From NCBI RefSeq assembly GCF_032302195.1, contig NZ_CP135275.1, positions 6,512,501 to 6,576,500 of the forward strand: DNA of 64,000 nucleotides. The letters run 5' to 3'. Positions 32,957 to 42,875 of the stretch are shown here, in pieces. The stretch is from Paenibacillus sp. MMS20-IR301. GTDB taxonomy: Bacteria; Bacillota; Bacilli; Paenibacillales; Paenibacillaceae. Position numbers and translations under genes: made by a program. Within the stretch, counting starts at the first letter, position 1. Every line of letters starts with the position of its first letter. The notes under the pieces were generated by a model, which saw nothing but the letters and a program-made list of their open reading frames with translations, was not told where the DNA came from and searched no databases.

Positions 32957-35035
32957 ATGTCAAGAGAGTTCTCCTTAAAAAATACACGTAATATCGGGAT
33001 CATGGCACATATTGATGCTGGTAAGACTACTACCACTGAGCGGATTCTATTCTACACAGGCCGTACGCACAAAATCGGTGAAGTTCACGAGGGTGCAGCT
33101 ACAATGGACTGGATGGAACAAGAGCAGGAGCGCGGGATTACGATTACTTCCGCTGCTACAACCGCTGCGTGGAAGGGTCACCGCATCAATATTATTGACA
33201 CCCCAGGGCACGTTGACTTCACTGTTGAAGTTGAACGTTCCCTGCGTGTATTGGATGGGGCAGTTGGTGTATTTAGTGCGAAAGAGGGCGTAGAGCCTCA
33301 GTCTGAAACCGTATGGAGACAGGCTGACCGTTACGGCGTTCCCCGGATCGCATATGTTAACAAAATGGATATCATCGGTGCGGACTTCCTGAACGTTATC
33401 GACAGCATGCGTGACCGCCTGCAAGCCAATGCAGTAGCTATTCAGCTGCCAATTGGTGCCGAAGCTGACTTCACGGGAATCATTGACCTTGTTGAGCAGA
33501 AAGCTCACATCTTCAAAGACGACCTGGGACAAAACATCGAAGTTACCGAAATTCCTGCTGAATATTTGGAGCAAGTTGAGGCACTGCGTACCGATCTGAT
33601 TGAGAAGGTTGCAGAACTTGACGAAGATCTGACTATGAAGTATCTGGAAGGCGAAGAAATTACTATTGAAGAAATCAAAGCTGCACTGCGCAAAGGCGTA
33701 TGTGAAGTTAAGGTCTTCCCTGTAATTGTCGGATCCTCCTACCGCAACAAAGGTGTTCAGCTCATGATGGACGCTGTCGTTGATTACTTGCCATCCCCAC
33801 TGGATGTACCGGCTATTCAAGGTCATCTGGATGACGGTACAGAAGCGGTTCGTCACTCTTCGGATGAAGAACCATTCTCAGCACTGGCATTTAAAATCAT
33901 GACAGACCCTTATGTGGGTAAACTCACGTTCTTCCGTGTATACTCCGGTATCCTGGAATCCGGTTCTTATGTAGTTAACGCTACTAAGGGCAAACGTGAG
34001 CGTATCGGCCGTATCCTGCAGATGCATGCGAACAGCCGTCAAGAAATCTCCATCGTTTACGCTGGTGATATCGCGGCAGCTGTTGGTCTGAAAGACACAA
34101 GTACCGGCGATACACTCTGTGATGAGAAACATCCGGTTATCCTGGAGTCCATGAACTTCCCTGATCCGGTTATCGAAATCGCAGTTGAACCAAAAACCAA
34201 AGCCGACCAAGATAAGATGGGCGTAGCTCTCGGTAAGCTGACTGAAGAGGATCCAACTCTTCGTGCACACACCGATGAAGAAACCGGCCAAACCATCCTG
34301 GCAGGTATGGGTGAGCTTCACCTGGATATTATCATCGACCGTATGCGCCGCGAATTCAAGGTAGAAACCAACGTGGGTAAACCACAGGTTGCTTACCGTG
34401 AAACATTCAAAGCACCAGCACGCGTTGAAGGTAAATTCGTTCGCCAATCCGGCGGTCGCGGTCAGTACGGTCACGTATGGGTTGAATTTGAACCTCTCGA
34501 GCCAGGTACTGGCAGCAAATTCGAAAGTAAAGTTGTCGGTGGTTCTGTACCAAGAGAATACATCGCTCCTGCACTTGCCGGTATTGAAGAGCAAATGAAA
34601 AACGGCGTACTTGCAGGCTTCCCGCTTGTAGACGTTAAGGCAACCATCGTTGATGGTTCTTATCATGATGTTGACTCCAACGAAATGGCGTTTAAAATCG
34701 CCGGCTCGATGGCACTCAAAGCAGCTAAAGACAAGTGTAAGCCTGTCCTGCTTGAGCCAATCATGAAAGTGGAAGTAACTGTTCCTGAGGAGTACATGGG
34801 TGATGTAATGGGTATGCTGAACTCCCGTCGCGGCCGGATCGAAGGTATGGATTCCCGTGGTGGTGCGCAAATTATCCGTGCTAAGGTGCCTCTCTCCGAA
34901 ATGTTCGGTTATTCCACAACACTTCGTTCCGGTACTCAAGGACGCGGCGTATTCTCAATGGAACTTTCTCACTATGAAGAAGTACCTAAATCCATTGCTG
35001 AAGAAATCGTAGCCAAGAACAAGGGCGGAGAATAA
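32957..35035 (+). CDS. fusA: FusA, elongation factor G
   Basis: EF-G is the GTPase that drives translocation and, with RRF, ribosome recycling. The G1 motif is [10 protein letters not shown]3 is DTPGHVDFT and G4 is NKMD. The five-domain length is 692 aa from ATG 32957. The longer form from 32939 has its start inside the ribosome site and is rejected. It follows rpsG by 45 bases and precedes tuf. Confidence 0.98.
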   Translation: MSREFSLKNTRNIGIMAHIDAGKTTTTERILFYTGRTHKIGEVHEGAATMDWMEQEQERGITITSAATTAAWKGHRINIIDTPGHVDFTVEVERSLRVLDGAVGVFSAKEGVEPQSETVWRQADRYGVPRIAYVNKMDIIGADFLNVIDSMRDRLQANAVAIQLPIGAEADFTGIIDLVEQKAHIFKDDLGQNIEVTEIPAEYLEQVEALRTDLIEKVAELDEDLTMKYLEGEEITIEEIKAALRKGVCEVKVFPVIVGSSYRNKGVQLMMDAVVDYLPSPLDVPAIQGHLDDGTEAVRHSSDEEPFSALAFKIMTDPYVGKLTFFRVYSGILESGSYVVNATKGKRERIGRILQMHANSRQEISIVYAGDIAAAVGLKDTSTGDTLCDEKHPVILESMNFPDPVIEIAVEPKTKADQDKMGVALGKLTEEDPTLRAHTDEETGQTILAGMGELHLDIIIDRMRREFKVETNVGKPQVAYRETFKAPARVEGKFVRQSGGRGQYGHVWVEFEPLEPGTGSKFESKVVGGSVPREYIAPALAGIEEQMKNGVLAGFPLVDVKATIVDGSYHDVDSNEMAFKIAGSMALKAAKDKCKPVLLEPIMKVEVTVPEEYMGDVMGMLNSRRGRIEGMDSRGGAQIIRAKVPLSEMFGYSTTLRSGTQGRGVFSMELSHYEEVPKSIAEEIVAKNKGGE

Positions 35036-35145
35036 TCCCGAGTTTTTAACTTGCCGTCCGGATATATCATATCAGTCATCTAAGAATTACATGTAGGCGG
35101 GCGGCTCAAATATAAGGAACCCCACATTAAGGAGGAAATGTTCAA

Positions 35146-36336
35146 ATGGCAAAGGCAAAGTTTGAACGTAACAAACCGCACGTTAACATTGGTACTATTG
35201 GTCACGTCGACCATGGTAAAACAACACTGACTGCTGCAATCACAACTGTATTGTCCAAAAAATACGGCGGTGCTGCTGTAGCATTCGATCAAATCGACAA
35301 AGCTCCAGAAGAGCGCGAACGCGGTATCACTATTTCCACCGCTCACGTTGAATATGAAACTCCTAACCGTCACTACGCACACGTAGACTGCCCTGGACAC
35401 GCCGACTATGTTAAAAACATGATCACTGGCGCAGCGCAAATGGACGGAGCAATCCTGGTTGTATCCGCAGCTGACGGCCCTATGCCACAGACTCGTGAGC
35501 ACATCCTGCTGTCCCGTCAAGTAGGTGTTCCTTACATCGTTGTCTTCCTGAACAAATGTGACATGGTTGAAGACGAAGAGTTGCTTGAACTGGTTGAAAT
35601 GGAAGTTCGCGATCTGCTGAGCGAATACGACTTCCCAGGCGATGATACTCCAATCATCCGTGGATCTGCTCGTGAAGCTCTTCAGAACCCTGATGGCGAA
35701 TATGCACAGAAGATCGTTGAAATGTTCGAAACGATCGACACGTACATCCCGCTTCCAGAACGTCAAACTGACAAGCCTTTCTTGATGCCAGTCGAAGACG
35801 TATTCTCCATCACTGGCCGCGGTACTGTGGCAACTGGTCGCGTAGAACGCGGAACAGTTAAAGTTGGGGAAGAAGTTGAAATCGTGGGTATCCACGAAGA
35901 CAAGAAAAAATCCGTTGTTACCGGCGTTGAAATGTTCCGTAAATTGCTCGATTCCGCACAAGCGGGCGACAACATCGGCGCACTGCTTCGCGGTGTAGAC
36001 CGTAACAACATCGAACGCGGACAAGTATTGGCTAAGCCAAACTCCGTTAACCCGCACACTGAGTTCACTGCTCAGATCTACGTTCTGACTAAAGAAGAAG
36101 GCGGACGTCACAAACCATTCTTCACTGGTTACCGTCCACAGTTCTACTTCCGTACAACTGACGTAACAGGTATCATCAACCTGCCAGAAGGTACTGAAAT
36201 GGTTATGCCTGGTGATAACATCACTGTAACTGTACAACTGATCTCCCCAATCGCTATTGAAGAAGGTACTAAATTCTCCATTCGCGAAGGCGGACGCACA
36301 GTTGGTGCCGGTTCCGTAGCTTCCATCCAGAAGTAA
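35146..36336 (+). CDS. tuf: Tuf, elongation factor Tu
   Basis: EF-Tu delivers aminoacyl-tRNA to the ribosome. The G motifs are [18 protein letters not shown] and NKCD, with domains 2 and 3 complete and a length of 396 aa. The elfamycin-site residues that I could compare look like the sensitive type. The 110-base gap from fusA can form GCCGTCCG (35053-35060) with CGGGCGGC (35098-35105), a long-range hairpin. It is the last gene of the str operon, with a terminator after it. Confidence 0.98.
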   Translation: MAKAKFERNKPHVNIGTIGHVDHGKTTLTAAITTVLSKKYGGAAVAFDQIDKAPEERERGITISTAHVEYETPNRHYAHVDCPGHADYVKNMITGAAQMDGAILVVSAADGPMPQTREHILLSRQVGVPYIVVFLNKCDMVEDEELLELVEMEVRDLLSEYDFPGDDTPIIRGSAREALQNPDGEYAQKIVEMFETIDTYIPLPERQTDKPFLMPVEDVFSITGRGTVATGRVERGTVKVGEEVEIVGIHEDKKKSVVTGVEMFRKLLDSAQAGDNIGALLRGVDRNNIERGQVLAKPNSVNPHTEFTAQIYVLTKEEGGRHKPFFTGYRPQFYFRTTDVTGIINLPEGTEMVMPGDNITVTVQLISPIAIEEGTKFSIREGGRTVGAGSVASIQK

Positions 36337-36374
36337 TTCGGGCTCTATCCGTTAGGATAGACCGGAATATAAGG

Positions 36375-36410
36375 CAGGGTCTCTTCATTGAAGAGGCCCT
36401 GTCTTTAGTT
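36375..36410 (+). terminator. Terminator after tuf
   Basis: CAGGGTCTCTT (36375-36385) pairs with AAGAGGCCCTG (36391-36401), with one G-U pair, followed by TCTTTAGTTT. It closes the str operon. Confidence 0.82.
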
Positions 36411-36413
36411 TAT

Positions 36414-36442
36414 AAAAAAAGACCGTCCCTTAAAGGAACGGT
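36414..36442 (-). terminator. Terminator of the minus-strand cupin/V4R operon
   Basis: Read on the minus strand, ACCGTTCCTT (36442-36433) pairs with AAGGGACGGT (36431-36422), with one G-U pair, and is followed by C and seven T. It lies 26 bases after the cupin stop codon, back to back with the tuf terminator. Confidence 0.85.
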
Positions 36443-36467
36443 GCTGTTAAAGCAGCTGGAGTTGTAT

Positions 36468-36809
36468 TTAAATCTCCTTCGCATAAGCAGGGCCTGGAAG
36501 CTTAGAGAGGACAACATGCAGACTGGAGGGAGCAGAGCTGTCATTAGTATAGGCAAAGGATTCATCACCGGCGATATAAATGGTTTCTCCTTCTGCGAAG
36601 GTTTGCTCCGTATCATCTACATGAATGGTGCCGCTTCCCTTTAAGGCCAGGATGTAGACATCGGCACCAGGATGCTTATGCACAGGCAGCTTTTGACCCG
36701 GCATGAAATTAAGAACAAACACAACACTGTCACCCTGCTGGAAGAGGATTTTTTTCGTGAACCGCTCCTCCTGATATTGCAGCACTTCAGCTAAACTTTT
36801 CTTTTCCAT
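36468..36809 (-). CDS. Small cupin-domain protein
   Basis: A single-domain cupin of 113 aa. Motif 1 is LPVHKHPGADVYILALKG with His44 and His46 as metal-ligand candidates. Motif 2 includes the conserved glycine turn AEGETIYIAGDESFA, and His98 (SLHVVL) could be the last ligand. Such proteins bind a metal or a small molecule, and the function here is unknown. It is the second gene after the V4R gene, 36 bases downstream, so both should be read from the FNR-box promoter. The start ATG has GGGGA 8 bases upstream. Confidence 0.85.
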   Translation of the reverse strand: MEKKSLAEVLQYQEERFTKKILFQQGDSVVFVLNFMPGQKLPVHKHPGADVYILALKGSGTIHVDDTEQTFAEGETIYIAGDESFAYTNDSSAPSSLHVVLSKLPGPAYAKEI

Positions 36810-36845
36810 AATAAATCCCCGCTTTCAATTAATAATAGATTCGTT

Positions 36846-37295
36846 CTAAAGCTTTACTTCATACTCACAGTGCTCATGACCGGTTACATTGCATTTGATC
36901 TCTTTGACGGAGACCTTGCGCCCGAGAATTTTACCGAGTGCCCCTTCAAGAATAGCCCCCTCTAAATCGCAGACCATCTTTTCATCTTCAAGCGAAGGCA
37001 ATCCTTTGCAAAAGCAATCATCGACAGCGATATTTATTTTGCGCTCATCGGAATGAAGAATACGCGGGATACCGATTTTCAGATCCTCGAATATTTGCAG
37101 GAGCTCCGCAATAGAGGCAGCCGGCAGGCTTTCGCCGATTTTTCTGCCTATGGTCAGAGTAGTCCCTTTTCCGCCTAATGGAAGCCCCTGGTTCAAACCA
37201 ATCAGCCGTATCGTACGGAATAGCTCTAGTGGAACCACATCACCAAGAGTGGTCCGGTCAATTTGACGCATGTCTTCGAATGAATATTGCTGCAC
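36846..37295 (-). CDS. V4R-domain protein, probable small-molecule or metal sensor
   Basis: The C-terminal half matches the V4R domain seen in BchJ-like proteins and in the sensor part of XylR/DmpR regulators. It has DDCFCKG (C94, C96), VCDLEGAILEGALGKILG (C109) and KCNVTGHEHCEYEV (C135, C143). These cysteines are well placed for a zinc site. The function is unknown. The minus-strand frame opens at TTG 37304, but AAGGAG (37310-37305) directly abuts that TTG, whereas GTG 37295 is 9 bases from it. I therefore prefer the GTG, giving 149 aa. It is divergent from the Crp/Fnr gene, with an FNR box in between. Confidence 0.85.
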   Translation of the reverse strand: MQQYSFEDMRQIDRTTLGDVVPLELFRTIRLIGLNQGLPLGGKGTTLTIGRKIGESLPAASIAELLQIFEDLKIGIPRILHSDERKINIAVDDCFCKGLPSLEDEKMVCDLEGAILEGALGKILGRKVSVKEIKCNVTGHEHCEYEVKL

Positions 37296-37328
37296 TGACT
37301 CCAACTCCTTTGCTCTCTCTATGAATCT

Positions 37329-37334
37329 ATTGTA
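37329..37334 (-). promoter_or_regulatory. -10 box of the V4R-cupin operon
   Basis: TACAAT on the minus strand (37334-37329). The predicted start is at 37322. No sigma-A -35 box is seen at the right place. The FNR box occupies it, as in class II activated promoters. Confidence 0.65.
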
Positions 37335-37356
37335 TTAGATGGAAGAGAAGGAAACC

Positions 37357-37370
37357 TTGATACAGATCAA
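37357..37370. promoter_or_regulatory. Perfect FNR/ANR-type operator
   Basis: TTGAT-ACAG-ATCAA is the full FNR consensus TTGAT-N4-ATCAA, with one more matching pair (C37356, G37371). Its centre (37363.5) is at -41.5 relative to the start predicted for the V4R operon. It lies 88 bases before the Crp/Fnr gene, so autoregulation is also possible. Confidence 0.85.
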
Positions 37371-37458
37371 GTTTTTCGGAAAAATGTGTGCCCAGTCACC
37401 CGCCAGCTGCAGAATTCTTGGTATGTTGGATGCAGATTGAAGGGAAGGATGAAGGATA

Positions 37459-38178
37459 ATGGGCTGTGCTGAATGTAACTCACATGGTTGTGTACGGCAG
37501 GTTCCCGTATTCCGGGGCTTGTCTGATGAAGAGATATTGCTCATTGAGTCGATGACAGAATCCCGTCAATATAAAAAAGGCAGCCAGGTGTGCAGAGAGG
37601 GAGAACCGTCTGAAGCTTTGTTCGTGGTAAAAAGCGGACTTATTAAATTAACGCAGAACAGCAAGGAGGGGAAGCAGCATATCGTCCGCTTTCTTTTCCC
37701 TGGGGACTATTTCGGTCAATTTGCGTTGCTGCACAATAAAAATAATGATGTAACAGCAGAGGTTATCGAGAATGGAGAGGTATGCCGGATTCAGCGTAAA
37801 GATTTCATTCCGCTGCTGGAACAGAATGCAGGGCTTGCGTTCAGCTTCCTCATGTCTGTAAGCGAGCAATTGCATCAGGCGGAAGAGTCAGCCGGGGCTA
37901 TGCATATGTTTGAAGTGGAGAAGCGCCTGGCTAGGCTGCTCGTGTATTTGTACACCCGGAGCCATTCAGAACCACCGGCTGCAGCGCAAGCCATAAGACA
38001 ATCGGTAGCGTTGCCCTCGGCCCAGAAGGAAGTGGCTGCCATGATCGGAACCACTGCAGAGACACTGAGCCGTAAATTGAATAAGCTAGAAGCGTTGAAG
38101 ATTATAGCCATGCACAAAAGAACTATAAATATACTTGAAATAGAAGCGCTTATCCAAATCGCTGAAATCAGAAGCTAG
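37459..38178 (+). CDS. Crp/Fnr-family regulator with putative Fe-S cluster cysteines
   Basis: The 239-aa protein has an N-terminal Cys motif C3-x2-C6-x4-C11. A cyclic-nucleotide-binding-like beta-roll follows (about 15-135, SGLIKLTQNSKEGKQHIV, LFPGDYFGQFALL), then a dimer helix and a winged helix-turn-helix. The recognition helix TTAETLSRKLNK holds E201-x2-S204-R205, the FNR-type base-reading pattern. Cys109 (ENGEVCRIQ) aligns with Cys122 of E. coli FNR, so C3, C6, C11 and C109 could hold an oxygen- or NO-sensitive 4Fe-4S cluster. This differs from B. subtilis Fnr, whose cluster cysteines are C-terminal. It is probably the activator of the divergent V4R-cupin operon. No clear -10/-35 pair was seen for this gene itself. 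Confidence 0.9.
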   Translation: MGCAECNSHGCVRQVPVFRGLSDEEILLIESMTESRQYKKGSQVCREGEPSEALFVVKSGLIKLTQNSKEGKQHIVRFLFPGDYFGQFALLHNKNNDVTAEVIENGEVCRIQRKDFIPLLEQNAGLAFSFLMSVSEQLHQAEESAGAMHMFEVEKRLARLLVYLYTRSHSEPPAAAQAIRQSVALPSAQKEVAAMIGTTAETLSRKLNKLEALKIIAMHKRTINILEIEALIQIAEIRS

Positions 38179-38189
38179 AAACTAGACGA

Positions 38190-38202
38190 GCTAGGAGCTA
38201 GC
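38190..38202 (+). repeat. Small CTAG-rich repeat and hairpin after the Crp/Fnr gene
   Basis: GCTAG-GAG-CTAGC is a 5-pair hairpin. CTAG occurs four times between 38175 and 38201. No T-run follows, so it is not a convincing terminator. Confidence 0.4.
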
Positions 38203-38307
38203 AGCAGAAATTCATAACGATTCGCTATTAATCGACAATAAACGACATATAAACCTATGATATAGAGGTGTATTCAACAATATTCTACAAAAAACTCCTT
38301 AAAATTC

Positions 38308-38337
38308 TTTACATTTTTAATAATGATAGAGTAGAAT
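38308..38337 (+). promoter_or_regulatory. Candidate sigma-A promoter of the globin-coupled sensor
   Basis: TTTACA (38308-38313) and TAGAAT (38332-38337) are 18 bases apart in an A/T-rich region, 50 bases upstream of the gene. I found no FNR box here. Confidence 0.55.
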
Positions 38338-38387
38338 GAGTCTATATATACAATGTCAATTATTAGGATTTTAGGGAGTGTGGAAGT

Positions 38388-39743
38388 ATGGGGAAATGTC
38401 CGTTTTCGTTTATGCATGGTTTGGCCTCACGGAACTCCGATGAGGAATCTCCCGCCGCTCAATTGAAAGACAATAGTACAATCCTTATACCCGCTGCCGA
38501 TGCAGACATACTTCACACACTGGACGGACATGATGAGTTGAATGAGCAGATGCGGATGATTGATTTAACTGAAGAAGATTTAAGGCTGTTGCGCCTGATG
38601 AAACCTGTTGTGGAACAAGAGATTGATTATATCACCGATCAATTTTACAATACGGTTCTTGGCGTAAACAAGCTTGAGGCAATCATCCTGGAGCACAGCA
38701 GTATCGAACGGCTGAAAAAAACGTTGCGCGAGCACATTATTGAAATATTTGATGGCAACGTGAATGAAGAGTATATAGCTAAACGCCTGCGGATTGCTAA
38801 TATTCATAAAAGGATCGGGCTTGAGCCTAAGTGGTATCTGTCCGCTTTTCAGAATCTGCAGAATGTGTTTATAGCTGTTATCTATAATGAGGCCCATAGG
38901 GATGTTGAACGGGTCAAATTAGTCCGGACTGTGACCAAACTGCTGAATCTTGAACAGCAGCTTGTGCTTGAAGCGTATGAGAAGGAGAACATCAGGGAAA
39001 AAGAAGAACAATACCTGCTGGTGAAGAATGAACTGAAAGCCAAAATTGCTGAATTTAGCGGTGAACTGATTGACCTCAGTATTGACACTAACGCCGCTGT
39101 AGAGCAGCTGGTGGCCAGCAGTAATGAAGTGAACAATACCTTTCAGCGTACCGCATCCTCCGCTCTGGAGACACAAGGGAAGGCGAGAGAGGGACGCGGG
39201 CAGCTGGACAGCCTTTCCGGCCAGATTGATCTTATATACAACAGCACAAATGCGATGGAGCAGTCTGTGAACGAGCTGAGCCGTTCCTCACGGCAAATTC
39301 AGAAGATAGTCGCTGCAGTACAGGATATTGCCGATCAGACCAAAATATTGTCACTCAATGCTACTATAGAGGCAGCGCGTGCAGGCGAGCATGGCCGGGG
39401 CTTCAGTGTAGTTGCGCAGGAAGTCAGCAGACTGGCTGAAGATACTAAGAATACAGTTATCCGGATCGGGGAGCTGACCCTGCAGTCCAGTTCACTTACA
39501 TCACAGGTTGTCGGGGAGATCCATAAAGTTCAGGAGCTGACAGAGAGCGGGAAGCACCAGTCGCTGGAGACCAGCCGGCTTTTTAGTGATATTGTGGACT
39601 CTATGCAGAGCAGCACCCAAAGAATTGTCACTGTAGAGGAAGAGATCAAAGTACTCATTCAGACTATAGAAGGTATCGGTTCAGCAACAGCACAGACGGC
39701 AGCTTCGGCCGGTCAATTCAAGGCAGCGACGGATAATCTATAA
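38388..39743 (+). CDS. hemAT: HemAT-type globin-coupled sensor, soluble methyl-accepting chemotaxis protein
   Basis: HemAT senses oxygen through haem and signals to the CheA/CheW chemotaxis kinase. The N-terminal protoglobin domain (about residues 50-205) has the proximal haem ligand His140 in [15 protein letters not shown] and a distal Tyr87 in DQFYNTVLG, both matching B. subtilis HemAT. The C-terminal half is a coiled-coil MCP signalling domain with its hairpin tip around [24 protein letters not shown] and [15 protein letters not shown] (about 312-356). There are no membrane helices. At 451 aa it carries about 50 extra N-terminal residues with a Cys ([10 protein letters not shown]). No other chemotaxis gene is nearby. 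Confidence 0.94.
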   Translation: MGKCPFSFMHGLASRNSDEESPAAQLKDNSTILIPAADADILHTLDGHDELNEQMRMIDLTEEDLRLLRLMKPVVEQEIDYITDQFYNTVLGVNKLEAIILEHSSIERLKKTLREHIIEIFDGNVNEEYIAKRLRIANIHKRIGLEPKWYLSAFQNLQNVFIAVIYNEAHRDVERVKLVRTVTKLLNLEQQLVLEAYEKENIREKEEQYLLVKNELKAKIAEFSGELIDLSIDTNAAVEQLVASSNEVNNTFQRTASSALETQGKAREGRGQLDSLSGQIDLIYNSTNAMEQSVNELSRSSRQIQKIVAAVQDIADQTKILSLNATIEAARAGEHGRGFSVVAQEVSRLAEDTKNTVIRIGELTLQSSSLTSQVVGEIHKVQELTESGKHQSLETSRLFSDIVDSMQSSTQRIVTVEEEIKVLIQTIEGIGSATAQTAASAGQFKAATDNL

Positions 39744-39788
39744 GCTGAGTTATTTTATATAGAAGAAATACAATATTTAGCTGCTCGG

Positions 39789-39826
39789 AGGGTGCCATTC
39801 TGAATAAGAAAGGTGCCTTTTTTATT
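39789..39826 (+). terminator. Probable terminator after hemAT
   Basis: AGGGTGCC (39789-39796) can pair with GGTGCCTT (39812-39819) using G-C, G-U and A-U pairs, followed by a long T-rich run. The stem is weaker than the other terminators here. Confidence 0.6.
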
Positions 39827-39862
39827 TTTTTCGGAAAAATGTGATTCTTTTTGCAAATCCTC

Positions 39863-39891
39863 TTGCAATATAGCCGCCTATTATATATAAT
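39863..39891 (+). promoter_or_regulatory. Sigma-A promoter of the S10-spc-alpha superoperon
   Basis: TTGCAA (39863-39868), a 17-base spacer, and TATAAT (39886-39891). The leader to rpsJ is about 130 bases and shows no recognisable regulatory fold. Confidence 0.8.
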
Positions 39892-39926
39892 AATAAATGT
39901 TGTTCTGAGACGTTGCGATGATGTGA

Positions 39927-40337
<411 letters not shown>

Positions 40338-40376
40338 TCCATTTTAATCAACTAGGAAACGAAAAGAGGTGTCAAC

Positions 40377-41000
40377 ATGAAAGGTATCTTAGGAAAAAAA
40401 CTCGGTATGACTCAAGTGTTTACTCCAGAAGGTAACGTGATCGCTGTATCGGTTATCGAAGCTGGACCTTGTGTGGTACTGCAAAAGAAAGACCTGAATA
40501 TCGACGGATATGAAGCAGTGCAGTTGGGTTTCTCCGACAAAAAGGAAAGCCGCTCCAACAAGCCTGAACAGGGTCACGCCAAAAAGGCAAATGCAACACC
40601 TAAGCGCTACGTTCGCGAAATTCGCGGTGTTGACCTCGGGTCACTCGAGGTTGGACAAGAGCTTAAGGCTGACATCTTCGCTGAAGGCGAATTTGTTGAC
40701 GTTACAGGTACTTCGAAGGGTAAAGGTTTCCAGGGTAACATCAAACGCTGGGGACAAAGCCGTGGACCAATGGCACACGGATCGCGTTACCACAGAAGAC
40801 CGGGCTCCATGGGTTCCATCCAGGCTAACCGTGTTCCTAAGGGCAAACGCCTGCCAGGACACATGGGTCATGCAACCGTTACGGTTCAGAAGCTTGAGAT
40901 CATCCGTGTTGACGTAGAACGTAATGTACTGCTGGTTAAAGGCGCTATTCCAGGTCCTAAAAACAGCTTCGTGAAAGTTAAACAAACCGTTAAGAAATAA
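40377..41000 (+). CDS. rplC: 50S ribosomal protein L3
   Basis: An early assembly protein near the peptidyl-transferase centre. The opening [15 protein letters not shown] and the central loop ([19 protein letters not shown]) that reaches the catalytic centre are complete. It has 207 aa and an AGAGGTG ribosome site, 39 bases after rpsJ. Confidence 0.97.
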   Translation: MKGILGKKLGMTQVFTPEGNVIAVSVIEAGPCVVLQKKDLNIDGYEAVQLGFSDKKESRSNKPEQGHAKKANATPKRYVREIRGVDLGSLEVGQELKADIFAEGEFVDVTGTSKGKGFQGNIKRWGQSRGPMAHGSRYHRRPGSMGSIQANRVPKGKRLPGHMGHATVTVQKLEIIRVDVERNVLLVKGAIPGPKNSFVKVKQTVKK

Positions 41001-41025
41001 TTTCTGAAGAAAGGAGGAACATGAA

Positions 41026-41649
41026 ATGCCAAAAGTAACACTTTTCAATACTAGTGGTAACGAAGTTGGCGAAGTTGAACTGAGTGATTCCGTTTTCGGT
41101 ATCGAGCCTAACGTGCACGTGCTGCACGAAGCTGCGCTTATGCAGAGAGCTTCCCTTCGTCGCGGTACACACAAAGTAAAAGGACGTTCTGAAGTGCGTG
41201 GCGGCGGACGCAAGCCTTGGAAACAAAAAGGTACAGGTCGTGCTCGTCAAGGCTCCATTCGTTCTCCACAATGGAAAGGCGGCGGCGTAGTCTTCGGACC
41301 AACACCACGCAGCTATTCCTGGAAATTGCCTAAGAAGGTTCGCCGTCTTGCTATCAAGTCCGCGTTGTCCTCGAAAGTTATCGGGAATGACATTATCGTA
41401 TTGGATAGCCTGACACTGAATGCTCCGAAGACGAAAGAATTCGCGGCGATTCTGAACAATCTTAAAGTGGGCAGCAAGGCCCTAATCGTAGCTCCGAGCT
41501 ATGATGACAATGTAGCACTTTCCGCTCGTAACATCCCTGGGGTGAAATTCGTAGCGGCTGACGGCATTAATGTTCTTGACGTACTGACGTACGACAAGCT
41601 GATTATCACTAAAGAAGCAGTTCTGAAGGTAGAGGAGGTGTTCGCGTAA
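41026..41649 (+). CDS. rplD: 50S ribosomal protein L4
   Basis: Lines the exit tunnel with a long loop ([32 protein letters not shown]) where macrolide-resistance changes occur elsewhere. The loop looks wild type. It has 207 aa. Its stop codon overlaps the rplW start by one base, so the two are translationally coupled. Confidence 0.97.
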   Translation: MPKVTLFNTSGNEVGEVELSDSVFGIEPNVHVLHEAALMQRASLRRGTHKVKGRSEVRGGGRKPWKQKGTGRARQGSIRSPQWKGGGVVFGPTPRSYSWKLPKKVRRLAIKSALSSKVIGNDIIVLDSLTLNAPKTKEFAAILNNLKVGSKALIVAPSYDDNVALSARNIPGVKFVAADGINVLDVLTYDKLIITKEAVLKVEEVFA

Positions 41650-41942
41650 TGAAAGATCCTCGGGATATTATTAAGCGTCCAGTGATTACGGAACGCACAT
41701 CCGAATACATGAGCGAATTGAAATACGCTTTTGAAGTGGATATCCGTGCTAACAAGACCGAAATCAAAAAAGCTGTCGAGGCTATTTTTAAAGTTAAAGT
41801 CGTTAGTGTGAACACAATGCGCGTACCTGGTAAACTGAAACGTTACGGCAAATATTCTGGATACACTCCAGAGTGGAAAAAAGCCATCGTTAAACTTAGC
41901 CCGGACAGCAAGCCGCTTGAATTCTTTGAAGCGGTAGAATAA
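41649..41942 (+). CDS. rplW: 50S ribosomal protein L23
   Basis: Sits at the tunnel exit and docks trigger factor and SRP. The opening [19 protein letters not shown] and the [19 protein letters not shown] segment are typical. It has 97 aa. The start ATG shares its A with the rplD stop (TAATG). Confidence 0.96.
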   Translation: MKDPRDIIKRPVITERTSEYMSELKYAFEVDIRANKTEIKKAVEAIFKVKVVSVNTMRVPGKLKRYGKYSGYTPEWKKAIVKLSPDSKPLEFFEAVE

Positions 41943-41969
41943 TACTCTTAAAGTAAGGAGGAAACTATA

Positions 41970-42800
41970 GTGCCAATCAAAAAGTACAAACCGACCTCTC
42001 CGGCAAGACGCAACATGTCTGTGTCTACGTTTGAAGAAATCACAACAAACCAGCCTGAGAAATCGCTTTTGGCTCCGCTGAGCAAAAAAGCCGGCCGTAA
42101 TAACCAAGGTAAAATTACAGTTCGTCACCATGGCGGCGGACACAAACGTAAATACCGTATTATCGACTTCAAGCGGACCAAAGATGGCATACCAGGTAGC
42201 GTTGCTACAATCGAGTATGACCCTAACCGTACTTCTAATATTGCTTTGATCCACTATGCTGATGGAGAGAAACGTTATATCATCGCTCCTAAAGGCCTTA
42301 AAGTTGGGGATAAAGTTGAGTCGGGTCCTGCTTCTGACATCAAGATCGGTAACGCACTTCCACTGGAAAACATTCCAGTAGGTACAGTTATCCACAATAT
42401 TGAGTTGAAACCAGGTAAAGGCGGACAGCTGGTCCGTGCTGCCGGTACAGAAGCTCAATTGCTTGGTAAAGAAGAAAAATACGTATCCGTTCGTTTGAAC
42501 TCCGGTGAAGTTCGCAGAATTCTTAGCGTATGCCGTGCAACCATCGGATCCGTAGGTAACGAAGATCATGAATTGATCAAAATCGGTAAAGCCGGACGCA
42601 GTCGCTGGCTTGGCCAACGTCCTGAAGTTCGCGGGGTAGTAATGAACCCTAACGATCACCCACACGGTGGTGGTGAAGGCCGCGCTCCAATCGGACGTAA
42701 ATCGCCAATGTCTCCTTGGGGCAAACCGACCCTTGGCTACAAAACGCGTAAGAAAAACAAGGCATCTGATAAATATATCGTTCGCCGCCGCACGAAATAA
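41970..42800 (+). CDS. rplB: 50S ribosomal protein L2
   Basis: A core protein near the peptidyl-transferase centre. The C-terminal signature [17 protein letters not shown], with the functionally important His, is present. It has 276 aa from GTG 41970 behind AAGGAGG. The 75-base gap to rpsS contains an 8-pair hairpin, GACGCTTC (42801-42808) with GAAGCGTC (42827-42834). Confidence 0.97.
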   Translation: MPIKKYKPTSPARRNMSVSTFEEITTNQPEKSLLAPLSKKAGRNNQGKITVRHHGGGHKRKYRIIDFKRTKDGIPGSVATIEYDPNRTSNIALIHYADGEKRYIIAPKGLKVGDKVESGPASDIKIGNALPLENIPVGTVIHNIELKPGKGGQLVRAAGTEAQLLGKEEKYVSVRLNSGEVRRILSVCRATIGSVGNEDHELIKIGKAGRSRWLGQRPEVRGVVMNPNDHPHGGGEGRAPIGRKSPMSPWGKPTLGYKTRKKNKASDKYIVRRRTK

Positions 42801-42834
42801 GACGCTTCTGGCATGTTAGCAAGCGCGAAGCGTC
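42801..42834 (+). other. Intercistronic hairpin between rplB and rpsS
   Basis: GACGCTTC pairs perfectly with GAAGCGTC across 18 bases. There is no T-run. Its role is unknown. Confidence 0.45.
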
Positions 42835-42875
42835 GATTCGCGGTTTGAAGAACCGGATGAAGGGAGGATTCACAC

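Noticed and set aside
33878..34939. 353-aa minus-strand open frame
   Set aside because: Antisense to fusA, with no ribosome site and a non-protein-like composition.
35080..36237. 385-aa minus-strand open frame
   Set aside because: It lies opposite tuf and results from its codon bias. The Phe/Cys/Val-rich translation has no domain.
36441..36644. 67-aa plus-strand frame opposite the cupin gene
   Set aside because: It overlaps the minus-strand terminator and cupin gene, with no ribosome site.
41499..42665. 388-aa minus-strand open frame
   Set aside because: Antisense to rplD, rplW and rplB, and crosses three real genes.
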